Origin: Blautia hansenii
GTDB lineage: Bacteria; Bacillota; Clostridia; Lachnospirales; Lachnospiraceae
Reading direction: 5' to 3'
NCBI RefSeq assembly: GCF_013304445.1
Contig: NZ_JAAITA010000010.1
Coordinates: 1 to 64,000, forward strand
DNA length: 64,000 nt
This document shows positions 26,636 to 35,111 of this stretch, piece by piece (within the stretch, counting starts at the first letter, position 1; every line of letters starts with the position of its first letter). The notes beneath the pieces are model-generated. The model saw only the letters and a list, made by a program, of their open reading frames with translations, was not told the DNA's origin and ran no database searches. The position numbers and the translations under genes were made by a program.

Positions 26636-28456
26636 TTACCCTCTCTTTTCCTGTGAAACTTCGATTTCCTTCACCCGCAGATATACCCGGGTATATTTCC
26701 CCGGACAGCTTTCCAGCCAGATACCGCAGGAATCCCCATAATAATTTTTAATTCTGGCGTTTACATTGCGAAGTCCAATACCGGCTGCCGCCTCAAATCC
26801 CACTTCCCCTGCAAGGGCTTCATTCATGGCCTGCACCTTCTCTTCTTCCATGCCCACGCCGTTATCCTCCACCATAAGGACAATGGTTTTGTCTGCTTCC
26901 CTGCAGCCTTGGATACGCAGAATGTCCTGCTTCTTTTTCCCGGTAAATCCGTATTTATAAGAATTTTCCACAATGGGCTGCAAAATGAACTTCAATATCT
27001 TACAGTCAAGCAATTCCTCCTCCACAGAGATTTCCACAGAAAAGCGCTCCGGAAAACGGATTTTCTGAATACACATATAGTTCTCTGTCTGGGTGATTTC
27101 TTCCCGTATAGAAACAATTTCCCTTCCGTCAATATTGTACCGGAACATATCGGACAATCCGGAGGCAATCTCCGGTATATAGTCCACATCCTGCAGTTGG
27201 GCTATGGAACTGATGGTATTTAACGCATTGTACAGAAAATGGGGATTTATCTGAAACTGCAGCATTTTCAACTCTGCCTGCTTCTGATTCAGCCTATAAA
27301 TATAATCTTTAATAATATTATCATTAATTCGTTTCGCCATGGCATTATAACTCTGTATCATCTGCTGAATTTCCTCAGTTCCCTCTGATTTTTCCTGAGG
27401 AAACAGGGCAATCTCCTGTCCCTCTAAAGAAACGCCCGCCACACTTCCCATGAAATCGGACAATTCCTTTACCGGGCGGCTGACCCATTTGGCCAGGGCA
27501 TAGCTGCCTGCCACAGTAATCAGTATCACCGCAGCCAGTACTACCAGCAGTACGGACATATTGTCCAGAATCTGCAGCGCCAGTCCCCACACCGGAAGAT
27601 ACTGTACCAGATACCACCCCGTATCTTCATGCTTTGTCACAGAAATCACAGACTCCTGCCCATGCAGCTTCAAAAGCCCCTGTTTTTTCTCCGTCTGCAC
27701 CAAAGTTTTGCATTTTTGTATCAGTTCTTCTATGGTCTCTGTCTCAGAAGCGTCTCCCTTTTGCGAGTCAAACAAAACCTGTCCCTCTCCCAGAATCAGA
27801 AATTCAAAGCTTTGATTCATTTTCGCAGAGCGATACCACTGATTGGACAGCTTATCAAAATCCAAGTCCAAATATATAGTAGCTATGGGTTCCTCCTGTA
27901 CAATATTCCACACAGGGCGGATAACAGACACTACTTTATGCTCTACCAGACTAATGGTTTCCTTGTGCACCGGACTGAAATAGCCCGGCATACCTTTTTC
28001 CCAGTGTACATCTTTGGTCAGACTGTCCATTCTCTCAATATAATCGTCTTCTATTTCCTCTACGCTCTTATAAAGTCTGCCGTCTTCTGTCACAATCACA
28101 GCACGCAGCACATCATGCCCCATATCCACCAGCAGCTTCAGATACTCTTCCAGATTTTCTTCTGCAGCTTTCTGACTTTCCGGGTCAATATCACTGTCAT
28201 CACTGCACAGAAGATTGCGGATTTTATCATCTGAAAAATGCAGGTACAGAAAAGAATCTGTATTGTCCAGAACACTGTCCAGGTTCATAGCAAGCTGCTG
28301 ATTGTATTCCTCCATGTGCTCAATTTCCGTCTGCATTTCTCTCCGGTAGCTTCGGATAAAGAATACCAGAAAAGCCAGAAGAGAAACCGCAAACAACGCT
28401 CCGAATCCATACATCATTTTCTGTTGAAAAGACTTCTTTCCCCCTCTTCCCCTCAT
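26636..28456 (-). CDS. YesM-type sensor histidine kinase
   Basis: A 606-residue membrane kinase: transmembrane helix at about 14-33 (YGFGALFAVSLLAFLVFF), extracellular sensor (about 35-285), second helix (LLVVLAAVILITVAGSYAL), HAMP domain, then the LytS/YesM His_kinase domain with phospho-acceptor His in LQFQINPHFLYNALNT and ATP-binding motifs VEDNGVGM and GIGLRNVNARI. Its ATG overlaps the stop of the upstream lipoprotein gene (ATGA), so sensor and binding protein are translationally coupled. Partner: the AraC-type response regulator just downstream. Confidence 0.95.
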   Translation of the reverse strand: MRGRGGKKSFQQKMMYGFGALFAVSLLAFLVFFIRSYRREMQTEIEHMEEYNQQLAMNLDSVLDNTDSFLYLHFSDDKIRNLLCSDDSDIDPESQKAAEENLEEYLKLLVDMGHDVLRAVIVTEDGRLYKSVEEIEDDYIERMDSLTKDVHWEKGMPGYFSPVHKETISLVEHKVVSVIRPVWNIVQEEPIATIYLDLDFDKLSNQWYRSAKMNQSFEFLILGEGQVLFDSQKGDASETETIEELIQKCKTLVQTEKKQGLLKLHGQESVISVTKHEDTGWYLVQYLPVWGLALQILDNMSVLLVVLAAVILITVAGSYALAKWVSRPVKELSDFMGSVAGVSLEGQEIALFPQEKSEGTEEIQQMIQSYNAMAKRINDNIIKDYIYRLNQKQAELKMLQFQINPHFLYNALNTISSIAQLQDVDYIPEIASGLSDMFRYNIDGREIVSIREEITQTENYMCIQKIRFPERFSVEISVEEELLDCKILKFILQPIVENSYKYGFTGKKKQDILRIQGCREADKTIVLMVEDNGVGMEEEKVQAMNEALAGEVGFEAAAGIGLRNVNARIKNYYGDSCGIWLESCPGKYTRVYLRVKEIEVSQEKRG

Positions 28457-29736
28457 TTTCTTCTCTCCTTTGCTTCCAGATACACATCCTTATACTTTTG
28501 CAGACTTTTCGTATATTCATCCAAATATGCATCTATCTCTTCTTCACCTGCGTCCGGCATTAGTTCCAGAATATCCTTATCCCGGATAACGCTGGTCTGC
28601 AAAGGCAGCCAGGACGCGTCCATAACCGCTTTGCCCTCCCGCAAAAGCTCATGTACTCTGGGAGCATACTCCGCCCGGTCTCTGCTTCCTTCCATACTGC
28701 CAAGAGAACATTCTGCATCCAGATAAGTCTGCAGATTCTCCGGTTGCATTAAAAATTCCACAAACTGCTCTGCTTCCTCCGGATACTTACAGTCTTTGGA
28801 AATTCCCACGCTGCTGTCTATCCACATCGTCACAAGCTGCTCACTGCCTTTATCCACAGGAAAAGGGATAAGTTCCAGGTCCATTTGTGGATTTCTCTCC
28901 ATAATGCTCTCATAGGCCCAGCTTCCCTGCATAAACATAAAGCCTTCTCCCGCTGCAAACTTTGTCATGGCTTCATCGTAATTCAGATTGCTGCATTCCT
29001 CTGTCGTATACGCATGCAGTTCTATGAGTTTTTCCAGGGACCCCCGGCTGACCGGATCCTCTGTAAAGGAAGTCTGACCTGTGGCCACTTCGGTCCAGAA
29101 ATTTTCAAAATTCCCTCTGGACGCGCCTTCTATACTTTCCCAGTTCTGGTGCACGGTCCAGCTTTCCTTGTCTGCAAAGAGAAAAGGAACCTTGCCCCGC
29201 TTCTGTATTTCCCGGGACACCTGACACAATTCTTCATAAGTTTTTGGAATTGCAAGCCCTTCTGCCTGAAACAAGTCTTTATTGACATAAACCCCCTCAA
29301 AGCTCATAACCAACGGCATCTGGTAAATATGGGAATCGTAACGAAGATACGGCAGATATTCCTCCTTAATCCGCTCTGCACAGTTCATGTCATCCAGAGG
29401 CCGAAGACAATTTCCCATAACATATTCAAAAGTTTCCACACTCTGCAGCCCGCCCAGTTCTACAATATCCGGAAAATCTCCTTCCACAGCAGAAATCCGC
29501 AGAGCCGTGTCTGCATTGGTATTCATATTCTGATAGACTTCTATCTCATCTTGAGATGTATTGAATTTTTCAATAATTTCCTCTAAAACCTCATAAACCT
29601 CCCGCTTCCGGTTGTAAAATTCCAGACGGACTTTTTCCTTTTTCTCCTCCGGCTGCTGCTTTTGGCAGGCAGGGAGCAAAAAGAGAGCAGAGGCGAAGAA
29701 GATACCTCCAAGTATATAGATGTATTTTCGTTTCAT
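28453..29736 (-). CDS. Solute-binding lipoprotein co-encoded with the sensor kinase
   Basis: A 427-residue family 1 binding protein with lipobox LLPACQKQQ. The second ATG (29736) fits the GGAG site better than the first at 29742. It is homologous to the importer's lipoprotein at 23704-24990 (shared features include a PDIVELGG/PDMVAMGG motif and FAAGEGFMFMQGSWA). It lacks adjacent permeases and instead overlaps the kinase gene by four bases. I infer it presents ligand to the kinase, making a binding protein-kinase-regulator three-component sensor, though it could also feed the importer. Confidence 0.85.
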   Translation of the reverse strand: MKRKYIYILGGIFFASALFLLPACQKQQPEEKKEKVRLEFYNRKREVYEVLEEIIEKFNTSQDEIEVYQNMNTNADTALRISAVEGDFPDIVELGGLQSVETFEYVMGNCLRPLDDMNCAERIKEEYLPYLRYDSHIYQMPLVMSFEGVYVNKDLFQAEGLAIPKTYEELCQVSREIQKRGKVPFLFADKESWTVHQNWESIEGASRGNFENFWTEVATGQTSFTEDPVSRGSLEKLIELHAYTTEECSNLNYDEAMTKFAAGEGFMFMQGSWAYESIMERNPQMDLELIPFPVDKGSEQLVTMWIDSSVGISKDCKYPEEAEQFVEFLMQPENLQTYLDAECSLGSMEGSRDRAEYAPRVHELLREGKAVMDASWLPLQTSVIRDKDILELMPDAGEEEIDAYLDEYTKSLQKYKDVYLEAKERRK

Positions 29737-29773
29737 GTTCATACTCCGTGTTTCTTACTTTGCAACATCTTAT

Positions 29774-30757
29774 TCAACTTCCTATTAAAACCTTCTTTCC
29801 GTGAAAAGCAAAACCATATTTTCTGATTCTGCTTTCGCTGATTCCTTTTGCAGTCAGGGATACGTCATATTTCTTAGACCGAATCTGAGCTAATGCCGCC
29901 TTTACCGTATCAGATAAAGATTTTTCATCATCCGTATCCTGCACTTTAAATTCCAAGATGATTGCGTCATCTGTCTTATTCTTTGGTTCTAAAATCACAT
30001 CATATCTGCCAAATCCGCTCTCGCGGTTTGAGGTAATAGTATAGCGATTCTCAAGTTCAACCATTAATCCCAACACAAATCCATGATAAAACCGCTCCGG
30101 TTCTGATTCTCCTGACGGTTTATTCCCACTGTCAAAAAAGCTGAATGTTGCCAGGGCTGTCCGGTTCATATAAGCATTCATAGCTTTTAAATCATCCCGC
30201 AAAAGAGCTTTAATAAATGCATTGTAATTTGACGCAGAGGAAGCAAACCACCCACGCACCATGTCACGAAACATAACCATAACCTCAAAATTTGTTATTG
30301 ACAGTTCATAGGTTTGCTTCCAGTCCCCATATGGCATTTCCTGCTCCTTACTGCCTGCAATCTTGAGATAACCGCTAGCCAGAAAAAGGCTCCAGATTGC
30401 ATTTTCGTCTAAATCAAGCTGATGATACACAATTTGTTCATCCATCTGCGTTGTAATACTTTCTCCGGCCAACAGGCATTCAAAGGATTCTTTTATCTGG
30501 CAGGAACCTTCACGAATCACTTTTCCTATCAGGCTATTGCTGCTTGTATTCGCCCAGTAGGGTCCCACCTTTTGTTTGTCCAGATAATGAATCACAGACC
30601 ACGGATTATAAATATCTGTCTTATTTCCAAATGTAAAACCATCGTACCAGCGTTTTACCTCACGGAATTTATCAGAAAGTCCATACTCTTTTAAGAACAG
30701 ATTATTACTGATAATATCTTCAAATTCCTGATATCCTATGGATACCCTTCTTAACAT
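29774..30757 (-). CDS. C-terminal part of an AAA-ATPase/PD-(D/E)XK protein (DUF1703 type), N-terminally truncated
   Basis: A 327-residue protein matching the C-terminal half of the 'predicted AAA-ATPase' family, normally about 550 residues with an N-terminal P-loop ATPase. Visible: VKRWYDGFTFG and DIYNPWSV in the linker, and a PD-(D/E)XK-like nuclease core with Asp in GRYDVILEP and Glu-x-Lys in IILEFKV. The P-loop domain is absent and not found in any upstream frame. A good AGGAGG site precedes the ATG, so the remnant may still be translated. These genes are common in multiple copies in gut anaerobes and their role is unknown. It may be a decaying gene. Confidence 0.75.
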   Translation of the reverse strand: MLRRVSIGYQEFEDIISNNLFLKEYGLSDKFREVKRWYDGFTFGNKTDIYNPWSVIHYLDKQKVGPYWANTSSNSLIGKVIREGSCQIKESFECLLAGESITTQMDEQIVYHQLDLDENAIWSLFLASGYLKIAGSKEQEMPYGDWKQTYELSITNFEVMVMFRDMVRGWFASSASNYNAFIKALLRDDLKAMNAYMNRTALATFSFFDSGNKPSGESEPERFYHGFVLGLMVELENRYTITSNRESGFGRYDVILEPKNKTDDAIILEFKVQDTDDEKSLSDTVKAALAQIRSKKYDVSLTAKGISESRIRKYGFAFHGKKVLIGS

Positions 30758-30877
30758 CGTACCTGCCTCCTTTCGTTGCCGGAAATCGAATTTCTTTCTA
30801 TCTGTATTGCTCTTTCCTCATTATATCTGTTATGGTAGGAAAGAACAACCGGTTTTTCGTTACAGAAAAATATAAAA

Positions 30878-30917
30878 CTGCCGCTTCATAAGCCTTCACT
30901 CTTACAAAGCAGCAGTC
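30878..30917 (-). terminator. Terminator of the OmpR-type two-component operon
   Basis: On the minus strand ACTGCTGCTT pairs with AAGCGGCAGT (one G-T pair) around a 20-base loop and is followed by TTTTATATTTTTC. It lies just after the response regulator stop at 30924. Confidence 0.8.
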
Positions 30918-30923
30918 CTTATC

Positions 30924-31613
30924 TCACACCTTAAACCGATACCCCACCCCCCAGATGGTCTCGATATACTGTGGTTTCGCCGTATTAAATTCAATCTTCT
31001 CGCGAATCTTCTTAATATGCACCGTCACCGTTGCGATATCTCCGATAGATTCCATATCCCAGATTTCCTTAAACAGCTCATCTTTGGTAAATACCCTGTT
31101 TGGATTCTGGGCCAAAAACGCCAGCAAATCAAACTCTTTGGTCGTAAAATTTTTTTCCTCCCCGTTTATCCACACTCTTCTGGCAGTCTTGTCAATCTTC
31201 AATCCACGGATTTCAATAATATCATTTTCCTGCACCCCGGTGCCAATCAATCTTTCGTATCTGGCCAGATGAGCCTTTACCCTTGCTACCAGTTCGCTGG
31301 GGCTGAAAGGTTTTGTCATGTAGTCGTCCGCTCCAAGACCCAGACCCCGGATTTTATCAATGTCATCCTTCTTTGCAGACACCATGATAACCGGCGTATT
31401 TTTCTGATTTCGGATTTCCCGGCAGATTTCAAAGCCGTCTACCTGCGGCAGCATCAAATCCAGAATAAACAAATCATAGTCCTCTTCCAGAGCTCTTTTC
31501 AGTCCTACGTCTCCCCGGTTTTCAATTTCCACCTCAAATCCGCTCAGTTCCAGATAATCCTTCTCTAAATCTGCAATCGCCTCTTCATCTTCAATAATCA
31601 AAATCTTACTCAT
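30924..31613 (-). CDS. OmpR-family response regulator
   Basis: A 229-residue regulator: receiver domain with phospho-acceptor Asp in LFILDLMLPQVDG and Lys in YMTKPFSPSEL, then a winged-helix DNA-binding domain (FTTKEFDLLAFLAQNP, VHIKKIREKIE, IETIWGVGYRF). The ATG at 31613 overlaps the kinase stop by eight bases with AGGAGG upstream; the longer upstream frame is an artefact inside the kinase gene. It works with the kinase at 31606-33102. The regulated genes and the signal are not evident. Confidence 0.95.
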   Translation of the reverse strand: MSKILIIEDEEAIADLEKDYLELSGFEVEIENRGDVGLKRALEEDYDLFILDLMLPQVDGFEICREIRNQKNTPVIMVSAKKDDIDKIRGLGLGADDYMTKPFSPSELVARVKAHLARYERLIGTGVQENDIIEIRGLKIDKTARRVWINGEEKNFTTKEFDLLAFLAQNPNRVFTKDELFKEIWDMESIGDIATVTVHIKKIREKIEFNTAKPQYIETIWGVGYRFKV

Positions 31614-33102
31614 TGACTGGTACCTCCTGATATTTTCTAAGAACAAAATACATCACTGTTCCGATATTTTCCTTGCTTGTCGCCCAGACCTTTCCGCCAT
31701 GGTCCTCCATAATCTTCTTTACAATGGAAAGCCCGATTCCGCTTCCGCCCTTGGAAGAATTTCGTGAAGAATCTGTACGGTAAAAACGGTCAAAAATATT
31801 AGGCAAATCTTTGGCCGCAATGCCCTTTCCGTTATCCTCGATTTCCACCTGAATGAAATCTCCCACGTCCTTTACCCGCAGGTTAATCCGCCTCTGCCTG
31901 CCTGCATCTGTATATTTCAGAGAATTGCTCACAATGTTATTGACAACCCGTTTAATCTGCTCTGCATCTGCAATGACCAGCACTTCCGGCTCCACATAGT
32001 TGGAATAAGAAAATTCCACATTCTTGGAACTCAGTTCCATTTTCAAATCTTCTGCGCAGTCATCAAAAAAGTCTGTAACCGAAATTTTATTAAAGGTATA
32101 CGGAATTTTATTGGTATCCATTTTGGAATAAAAGGTCAGTTCATTAATCAGCCTGTCCATCTCATTGGCTTTGTTGTAAACCGTTTTAATATAACGCTCC
32201 ATTTTCTCCGGGGTGTTGGCCACGCCGTCCATAATTCCCTCTACATAGCCCTTGACCGCTGTGATAGGCGTTTTTAAATCATGGGAAATATTGCTGATAA
32301 GCTCTTTACTCTCCCGGTCAAACTCTATTTTTTCCTCGGCATTTTCCTTGAGCCGCTGGCGCATATCTTCGAAATCCTGGCACAATTCTGCGATTTCACT
32401 TACACCTTCTGTAGATACGGAAAAATCCAGATTTCCCTCCTTAATCTTTCTGGTGGCAGTGCGGAGTTTGTCCAAAGGCGAAATCACACCGCGGTAAATC
32501 CACCAGGTCAGTCCCAGCGCTGTAACTGCCAGAATAATAATCACCGTTACCAGCATATTGCGAAATAATTCTTCTGTCTGCGGAAGCGTCTCTAAAATGT
32601 TGGAAACAATAAATACATTTCCTTCCTGTACCTCTTCTGTATGAAAATCCACTCTTTTTACAAGGGCCTGTACCTTACCGCCCAGATACATACCGTCGCT
32701 GGCACTGGTGGTAAATTCCTGTACCTTTGCCAGCTTCTTTACAAGCTCTGAAGGGTAATCCTCGCACCCATAATAAATAATTCTGTCATCCTCGCATACC
32801 AGAAGATACGAATACATACTCTGCAGCTCTTTGTTCAGTTCAGTCAGATATTGAATATTTTCAAATTTTTCCGGTTCTGTATCCGCCACCTTCTGAATTA
32901 CCTGTGCCTGTTCATTTGTCAGATTATTTACAAGCTCTGCTGTATTCGATAAACTCTGGTAAGTGGGATTTTCAATGCCATACTGTTTTTCAATTACTTT
33001 AAACTGATACTGAGAAAATGCCCAGAAGGCCAGCCCCGTAAAAAGAAGGGGTTCCAGCACAATGATAAAGAAAGAAATGATGATTCTTGTTTTTAATTTC
33101 AT
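31606..33102 (-). CDS. Sensor histidine kinase (HAMP-HisKA-HATPase)
   Basis: A 498-residue kinase. Transmembrane helices lie at about 7-29 and 180-205, flanking an extracellular sensor of about 150 residues; a HAMP domain follows. The phospho-acceptor is the His in ISNISHDLKTPITAVKGYVE, and the ATP-binding motifs are EDNGKGIAAKDL and GSGIGLSIVKKIMEDHGG. Its architecture resembles VanS/ResE-like kinases of Firmicutes. Gene order is kinase first and regulator second, reverse of the more usual order. A TATAAT box lies about 45 bases upstream without a good -35. Confidence 0.94.
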   Translation of the reverse strand: MKLKTRIIISFFIIVLEPLLFTGLAFWAFSQYQFKVIEKQYGIENPTYQSLSNTAELVNNLTNEQAQVIQKVADTEPEKFENIQYLTELNKELQSMYSYLLVCEDDRIIYYGCEDYPSELVKKLAKVQEFTTSASDGMYLGGKVQALVKRVDFHTEEVQEGNVFIVSNILETLPQTEELFRNMLVTVIIILAVTALGLTWWIYRGVISPLDKLRTATRKIKEGNLDFSVSTEGVSEIAELCQDFEDMRQRLKENAEEKIEFDRESKELISNISHDLKTPITAVKGYVEGIMDGVANTPEKMERYIKTVYNKANEMDRLINELTFYSKMDTNKIPYTFNKISVTDFFDDCAEDLKMELSSKNVEFSYSNYVEPEVLVIADAEQIKRVVNNIVSNSLKYTDAGRQRRINLRVKDVGDFIQVEIEDNGKGIAAKDLPNIFDRFYRTDSSRNSSKGGSGIGLSIVKKIMEDHGGKVWATSKENIGTVMYFVLRKYQEVPVNE

Positions 33103-33230
33103 GACTATTGCCTCTCCGCCAAAGTTATTCTAAATCTTACTTATGTATATTATAGCATAGTTTTTTCTCTTTTCCTCTAAATAATATAGAATCAAATCTA
33201 AACTTTCTATAAAAAACCTGTCAAAATCTT

Positions 33231-33259
33231 TTGACTTTCTGCAAAACTCACTCTAAAAT
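33231..33259 (+). promoter_or_regulatory. Sigma-A promoter for the DUF234-type ATPase gene
   Basis: TTGACT (33231-33236), a 17-base spacer, and TAAAAT (33254-33259), 36 bases before the ATG at 33295, which has a GAAGGAGAAATC ribosome site. Confidence 0.75.
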
Positions 33260-33294
33260 AATAAAAAAATGGTAATACAAACGAAGGAGAAATC

Positions 33295-34677
33295 ATGTTT
33301 ATAGATAAAGGCCAACTGCTTTCCAGTTTAACACAATTATATGATACCCAGATTACCCAGGCGGTTTCCCTCTATTCCCATCCCGGAATGGGCAAAAGCC
33401 GGCTGCTGCAGGAGTTTTCACAGGAGAGAACCGTACTGTACTTTAAAGCCCCTGCCCTTCCTTTTGAGGAGATTTTTTCTCTTTTCCAACAGCTTTGCAT
33501 CCGCAGACTGGGTACTTCTTATGAAAACACAAAAAAATTTGCAGATATTTTCAAACTGCTTTCCAAAGACTCTGTCCGTGAACCTGTGGTTCTGATTCTG
33601 GATGACTTCGTCAACTGGACTGCCGCAAACCGGCGTTTTCCCACTATGCTGAGTTCGCTGATACAACGGGCGGACCCAAAATCCCGGCTTTTTGTACTTT
33701 TGTGCAAGCCGGCCTCCTTATATGAAAAAGAAAGCCCCAGAGAAGCTGCCTCTTTCCTCCTTGAGCCTTTTTCATTCTTTGAAATGCGCAGACAATATCC
33801 TCAGATGAAGTTTGAAGAACAGATTCTGCTTTACAGCATTACAGGCGGCGTTCCGGCTTATCTGCAGTATTTTCCTGCTGACTGCTGTGTGCGGGAAAAA
33901 CTCCGGGAATTGTTTTTCACTGCAGACGGGATTTTTTACCGGCTTGTGGAAGCCCGCACCAGAGAATATTATTCCGCCTCCTCTGTTATGCGCGCCATCC
34001 TTTCAGCTATAGGCACGGAAACCAAAAAGCTGCAGGAAATCTGTGACTATACGAATCTGACCCCCAGTGCAGCCGGAAGTCTGCTTTCCTCTCTGGCTTC
34101 CCGCAATCTGGTCAGCCGCATTGTTCCGGTCACAGAAAATCAAGGCAGCCGCCGGGCCCTCTATCTGATTAGCGACGGCATTTTCCGCTTCTGGTATACC
34201 TGTGTACTGCCGTATCTTTCCGAAATCGAAGTGGGCGAAGGCGCACAGGTATTTGAAAAGCAAATCGTTCCTCTTTTGGAAGATTACACTATCCGGGTGT
34301 TTCCGGATATCTGCCGTGATTTTCTGGAACTGGAAGAAAAGGCCGGACGCACACCATTTCCTATGCAGCGCATTGGCCGCTGGTGGGGACAGCATCCCAC
34401 CAAGAAGAGAACAGAATACATTTCCATTGCCGCCTATTCCAGAGACAACATTATGCTGGGCGCCTGCTTCTGGACAGAAGACTGGCTGGACGTTGACGCG
34501 CTTTATGACTTGCAGAAGCATGCCAGTCTTTTCCCTGATGAAGAACAGTGGTATTATCTGTTCTCCAAATCCGACTTTGTCAGTGGATTTGAAACCATAT
34601 CCGGAAACCATGTGCATGTATTCAGTCTGGAAAAGATGTGCCGTATGGCCGATGAGTATCTCTCTTCCACAATTTAA
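33295..34677 (+). CDS. Archaeal-ATPase/DUF234-type AAA protein with degenerate nuclease domain
   Basis: A 460-residue ATPase. The P-loop is HPGMGKSRLL (about 29-38), Walker B is VVLILDDF, and a winged-helix segment follows (LQEICDYTNLTPSAAGSLLS). The C-terminal DUF234 region normally holds a PD-(D/E)XK nuclease core with D-IVA and ECKW motifs; here these read EYISIAAY and LGACFWTEDW, so the catalytic Asp, Glu and Lys appear lost. The family is common in archaea and gut Firmicutes and has no settled function. It stands alone on the plus strand with its own promoter, followed by a small Xre gene. Confidence 0.8.
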   Translation: MFIDKGQLLSSLTQLYDTQITQAVSLYSHPGMGKSRLLQEFSQERTVLYFKAPALPFEEIFSLFQQLCIRRLGTSYENTKKFADIFKLLSKDSVREPVVLILDDFVNWTAANRRFPTMLSSLIQRADPKSRLFVLLCKPASLYEKESPREAASFLLEPFSFFEMRRQYPQMKFEEQILLYSITGGVPAYLQYFPADCCVREKLRELFFTADGIFYRLVEARTREYYSASSVMRAILSAIGTETKKLQEICDYTNLTPSAAGSLLSSLASRNLVSRIVPVTENQGSRRALYLISDGIFRFWYTCVLPYLSEIEVGEGAQVFEKQIVPLLEDYTIRVFPDICRDFLELEEKAGRTPFPMQRIGRWWGQHPTKKRTEYISIAAYSRDNIMLGACFWTEDWLDVDALYDLQKHASLFPDEEQWYYLFSKSDFVSGFETISGNHVHVFSLEKMCRMADEYLSSTI

Positions 34678-34768
34678 CAGTGCATATTTCAAATTGGATT
34701 TCATTTTTGCAATATTATAATTATTATTTGCATATTTTTAGTTTGTTTTTGTGTATCCCTGTCAATGC

Positions 34769-34774
34769 TATACT
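34769..34774 (+). promoter_or_regulatory. Extended -10 promoter for the small Xre gene
   Basis: TGCTATACT at 34766-34774 (extended -10) lies 27 bases before the ATG at 34801; the -35 region is poor. The ribosome site is AAGGAGAACACAAAT. Confidence 0.55.
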
Positions 34775-34800
34775 TTACAGAAGACAAGGAGAACACAAAT

Positions 34801-35034
34801 ATGAACGAAAAGAGAATCCGGCAGTTCCGGGAACTCGGACTGACTATTTCTTATTATCGAAAATTAAAAGGGCTGACTCAGGCTGACCTTGCCCAGAATG
34901 TAGGGCTGAGCAGAACGCATATCAGCAACATCGAAGCGCCTCAGGTGAAAACTTCTATTTCTCTGGAAAGTTTATTTGACATTGCAGATGCCTTAGATGT
35001 TCCGGTAAAAGACTTATTTGATTTCAGAAATTAA
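34801..35034 (+). CDS. Small Xre/Cro-type helix-turn-helix regulator
   Basis: A 77-residue protein consisting almost wholly of one HTH_3 domain: ISYYRKLKGLTQADLAQNVG, then SRTHISNIEAP and the closing ALDVPVKDLFDF. The start at 34801 has the AAGGAG site; an in-frame ATG at 34765 lies before the -10 box and is unlikely. No partner domain or toxin-like neighbour is visible; the preceding ATPase gene on the same strand is the only candidate target nearby. A strong terminator follows. Confidence 0.9.
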   Translation: MNEKRIRQFRELGLTISYYRKLKGLTQADLAQNVGLSRTHISNIEAPQVKTSISLESLFDIADALDVPVKDLFDFRN

Positions 35035-35045
35035 TCACAGATGAC

Positions 35046-35082
35046 GAATAGGCTGTCGCACGCGACAGCCTATTCTTTCTTC
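35046..35082 (+). terminator. Intrinsic terminator after the Xre gene
   Basis: A perfect 13-base stem, GAATAGGCTGTCG / CGACAGCCTATTC, with a 4-base loop and TTTCTTCT after it. It also lies at the end of the convergent DnaJ-like gene and may serve both. Confidence 0.88.
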
Positions 35083-35111
35083 TGCAGTGTCTGGTACAAC
35101 GAGTGCGAAAC

